Shown: in pieces, positions 62,842-64,000 of the stretch
Layout of the letters: the number at the start of each line of letters is the position of its first letter
Numbering within the stretch: the first letter of the stretch is position 1
Assembly: GCA_942491885.1 (NCBI GenBank)
Contig: CALOCQ010000008.1
Location: 310,001-374,000 of the forward strand
Source: CALBPI01 sp942491885
Lineage (GTDB): Bacteria; Pseudomonadota; Gammaproteobacteria; Steroidobacterales; Woeseiaceae
Length of the DNA stretch: 64,000 bases
Reading direction: 5' to 3'
Notes under the pieces: generated by a model
Databases searched by the model: none
What the model saw: only the letters and a program-made list of their open reading frames with translations
Told to the model about the DNA's origin: nothing
Translations under genes and position numbers: made by a program

Positions 62842-62873
62842 ATCCCGCATTTAATGGTTGAGGCGCGTTCGTT

Positions 62874-63176
62874 ATGACAAAATCAGAACTCATTGAGATG
62901 ATCGCGCGCAAGCAGCGCCACTTGCCGGCCAAAGATGTCGAGTTGGCGGTCAAGCACCTGCTGGAACTCATGAGTGATTCGTTGGCGCAAGGCGAACGAA
63001 TCGAAATACGCGGGTTTGGCAGCTTCTCGCTGCATTTTCGTCCGCCGCGTCTGGGGCGTAACCCTAAAACCGGCGCAGCCGTTGCGCTGTCCGGTAAACA
63101 CGTGCCGCATTTCAAGCCAGGTAAAGACCTGCGTGATCGCGTCAATGCCAGCCGGCATGTTCCGATCAAGAATTAA
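62874..63176 (+). CDS. ihfB: Integration host factor subunit beta
   Basis: DNA-bending nucleoid protein, beta half of the IHF heterodimer, 100 residues. MTKSELIEMIARKQRHLPAK and VKHLLELMSDSLAQGERIEI form the dimer core. RGFGSFSLHFRPPRLGRNPK with the arm proline in GRNPKTG is the DNA-binding signature. It follows rpsA as in most gammaproteobacteria. Confidence 0.97.
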   Translation: MTKSELIEMIARKQRHLPAKDVELAVKHLLELMSDSLAQGERIEIRGFGSFSLHFRPPRLGRNPKTGAAVALSGKHVPHFKPGKDLRDRVNASRHVPIKN

Positions 63177-63220
63177 TCGATCGCGCTTGCGATTGTCGAT
63201 AGTGGCGCTAAGCTAGCGTC

Positions 63221-63517
63221 ATGATCCGGCGAATTATCACCATTGTTATATTGGTCAGCATCGTGCTGATTGCCGCGGTATTCGCCTCGTTGAATACGGA
63301 TGTGATTTCCGTCGACTTCATGTTTGCGCGTTATGCGTTGCCACAGTCTGTGGTCATCATCGGTGCACTTTTGATTGGCGCCTTAATCGGTCTGTTATGC
63401 GCTTCCTTGTTTGTCCTGCGTTTTATTGCGGAGCGACGCCGTTTGCGGAAAGCGTTGCGGGTAGCAGAGACGGAAGTCAGCAGCCTGCGCAGCCTGCCGC
63501 TACATAGCGCCGACTGA
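63221..63517 (+). CDS. lapA: LapA family membrane protein
   Basis: A 98-residue inner membrane protein of the LapA (DUF1049) type, which acts with LapB in lipopolysaccharide assembly. Two hydrophobic helices, near residues 5-23 and 43-66, flank FASLNTDVISVDFMFARYAL, the family core. A basic, coiled tail follows. It comes directly after ihfB and before lapB, as in relatives. Confidence 0.92.
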   Translation: MIRRIITIVILVSIVLIAAVFASLNTDVISVDFMFARYALPQSVVIIGALLIGALIGLLCASLFVLRFIAERRRLRKALRVAETEVSSLRSLPLHSAD

Positions 63518-63521
63518 GACC

Positions 63522-64000
63522 CTGGAACAAGTACTCCTACTCGCTGGTCTGTTCTTATTGCTTGGCGCGGCGGGCTTTTTGTTCGGCCGGTTTGGCAGCG
63601 ACGAAGACCAGATGGAAGGTCTCGCCACCCCGCTGAATTCGGAATACCTCAAGGGACTGAATTTTCTTCTTAATGATCAGAACGATCAGGCGCTTGAGCA
63701 TTTTATTCGTCTGGTTCGCGTTGACGACCAGACGATCGAGACGCACTTCGCGTTGGGTAGCCTGTTTCGCCGGCGTGGCGAAGTAGACCGGGCGATCCGG
63801 GTCCACCAGAATATTATTGCAAGGCCCAATCTGGCCAGAGATCAGCGCGATCAGGCATTGTTCGCGCTTGCGCGTGACTACCTCCATGCGGGCCTGCTCG
63901 ACCGTGCCGAAAACCTGTTTGGCCAGCTGGCCGAAGACTCCAGCTACAGGGTCGAGTCCTTGCAGCGTTTGTGCAAGATCTACGAGCAGGAACATGAATG
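63522..64000 (+). CDS. lapB: LapB tetratricopeptide protein, N-terminal part (partial), probable CTG start
   Basis: The frame runs past the right edge. It reads Leu-Glu-Gln-Val, then LLLAGLFLLLGAAGFLFGRF (membrane anchor), LNSEYLKGLNFLLNDQNDQA and DQTIETHFALGSLFRRRGEV with tetratricopeptide features. This is LapB (YciM), which controls LpxC turnover and lipopolysaccharide assembly. No ATG, GTG or TTG occurs in this frame between the upstream stop at 63462 and the anchor. The best start is CTG 63522, five bases after the lapA stop. A rare CTG start or a small sequence error near the junction are the options. Confidence 0.88.
   Translation, partial: MEQVLLLAGLFLLLGAAGFLFGRFGSDEDQMEGLATPLNSEYLKGLNFLLNDQNDQALEHFIRLVRVDDQTIETHFALGSLFRRRGEVDRAIRVHQNIIARPNLARDQRDQALFALARDYLHAGLLDRAENLFGQLAEDSSYRVESLQRLCKIYEQEHE

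Overview
The window reads as a Gammaproteobacterial chromosome of moderately high GC. The evidence is the gene order: secG–tRNA-Leu–nuoA-N, tRNA-fMet followed by rimP-nusA-infB-rbfA-truB-rpsO-pnp, dksA-gluQ, smc-zipA-ligA, yciO-scpA-scpB-rluB, and gyrA-serC-…-pheA-aroA-cmk-rpsA-ihfB-lapAB. ZipA, YciB and BolA are typical of the class. NuoC and NuoD are separate proteins, and secG–tRNA-Leu sits directly before nuo. This recalls Xanthomonadales and related lineages more than Enterobacteria or Pseudomonas, but I cannot name a genus.

Layout. 1-241: tail of secG and tRNA-Leu(GAG). 515-14993: all fourteen subunits of respiratory complex I in one tightly coupled operon. 15086-17250: tRNA-fMet with its own promoter, an IS481-like element placed 11-20 bases behind it, a terminator, and a small secreted-protein gene on the minus strand. 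17457-26179: the translation/RNA-metabolism operon from rimP to pnp, with two terminator-like hairpins in its leader. 26197-30044: minus-strand genes for a YheT hydrolase, PhaR, GluQ, a DksA with a long histone-like tail, and QueF. 30290-36630: smc-zipA-ligA. 36640-41570: an accessory island, AT-richer by eye, with two paralogous DUF6502-type genes, a decayed IS3-family element between them, and a secreted protein built from about 27 copies of an eight-residue repeat. 41574-43515 (minus): parvulin, BolA, YciI, YciB. 43638-46894 (plus): YciO, ScpA, ScpB, RluB. 46941-52424 (minus): short-chain dehydrogenase, squalene/phytoene synthase-like protein, RmuC, phosphoglycolate phosphatase, UbiG, MtaD-like deaminase. 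52782-64000 (plus): gyrA, serine and aromatic amino acid genes, cmk, rpsA, ihfB, lapA and the start of lapB.

Most of the window is core housekeeping: respiration, translation, chromosome structure, and serine/aromatic synthesis. The most unusual part is the 36.6-41.6 kb island. A putative HTH protein is transcribed from a near-consensus, apparently leaderless promoter, and its paralog lies directly upstream of an octapeptide-repeat export protein.

Quality warning. nuoL, pnp, aroA and the repeat gene are each broken, and wherever the change can be pinned to one base it is an extra base. The proteins read normally once that base is ignored. This pattern points to residual sequencing or assembly errors rather than several independent loss-of-function mutations, so these genes are described as full-length with a frameshift.
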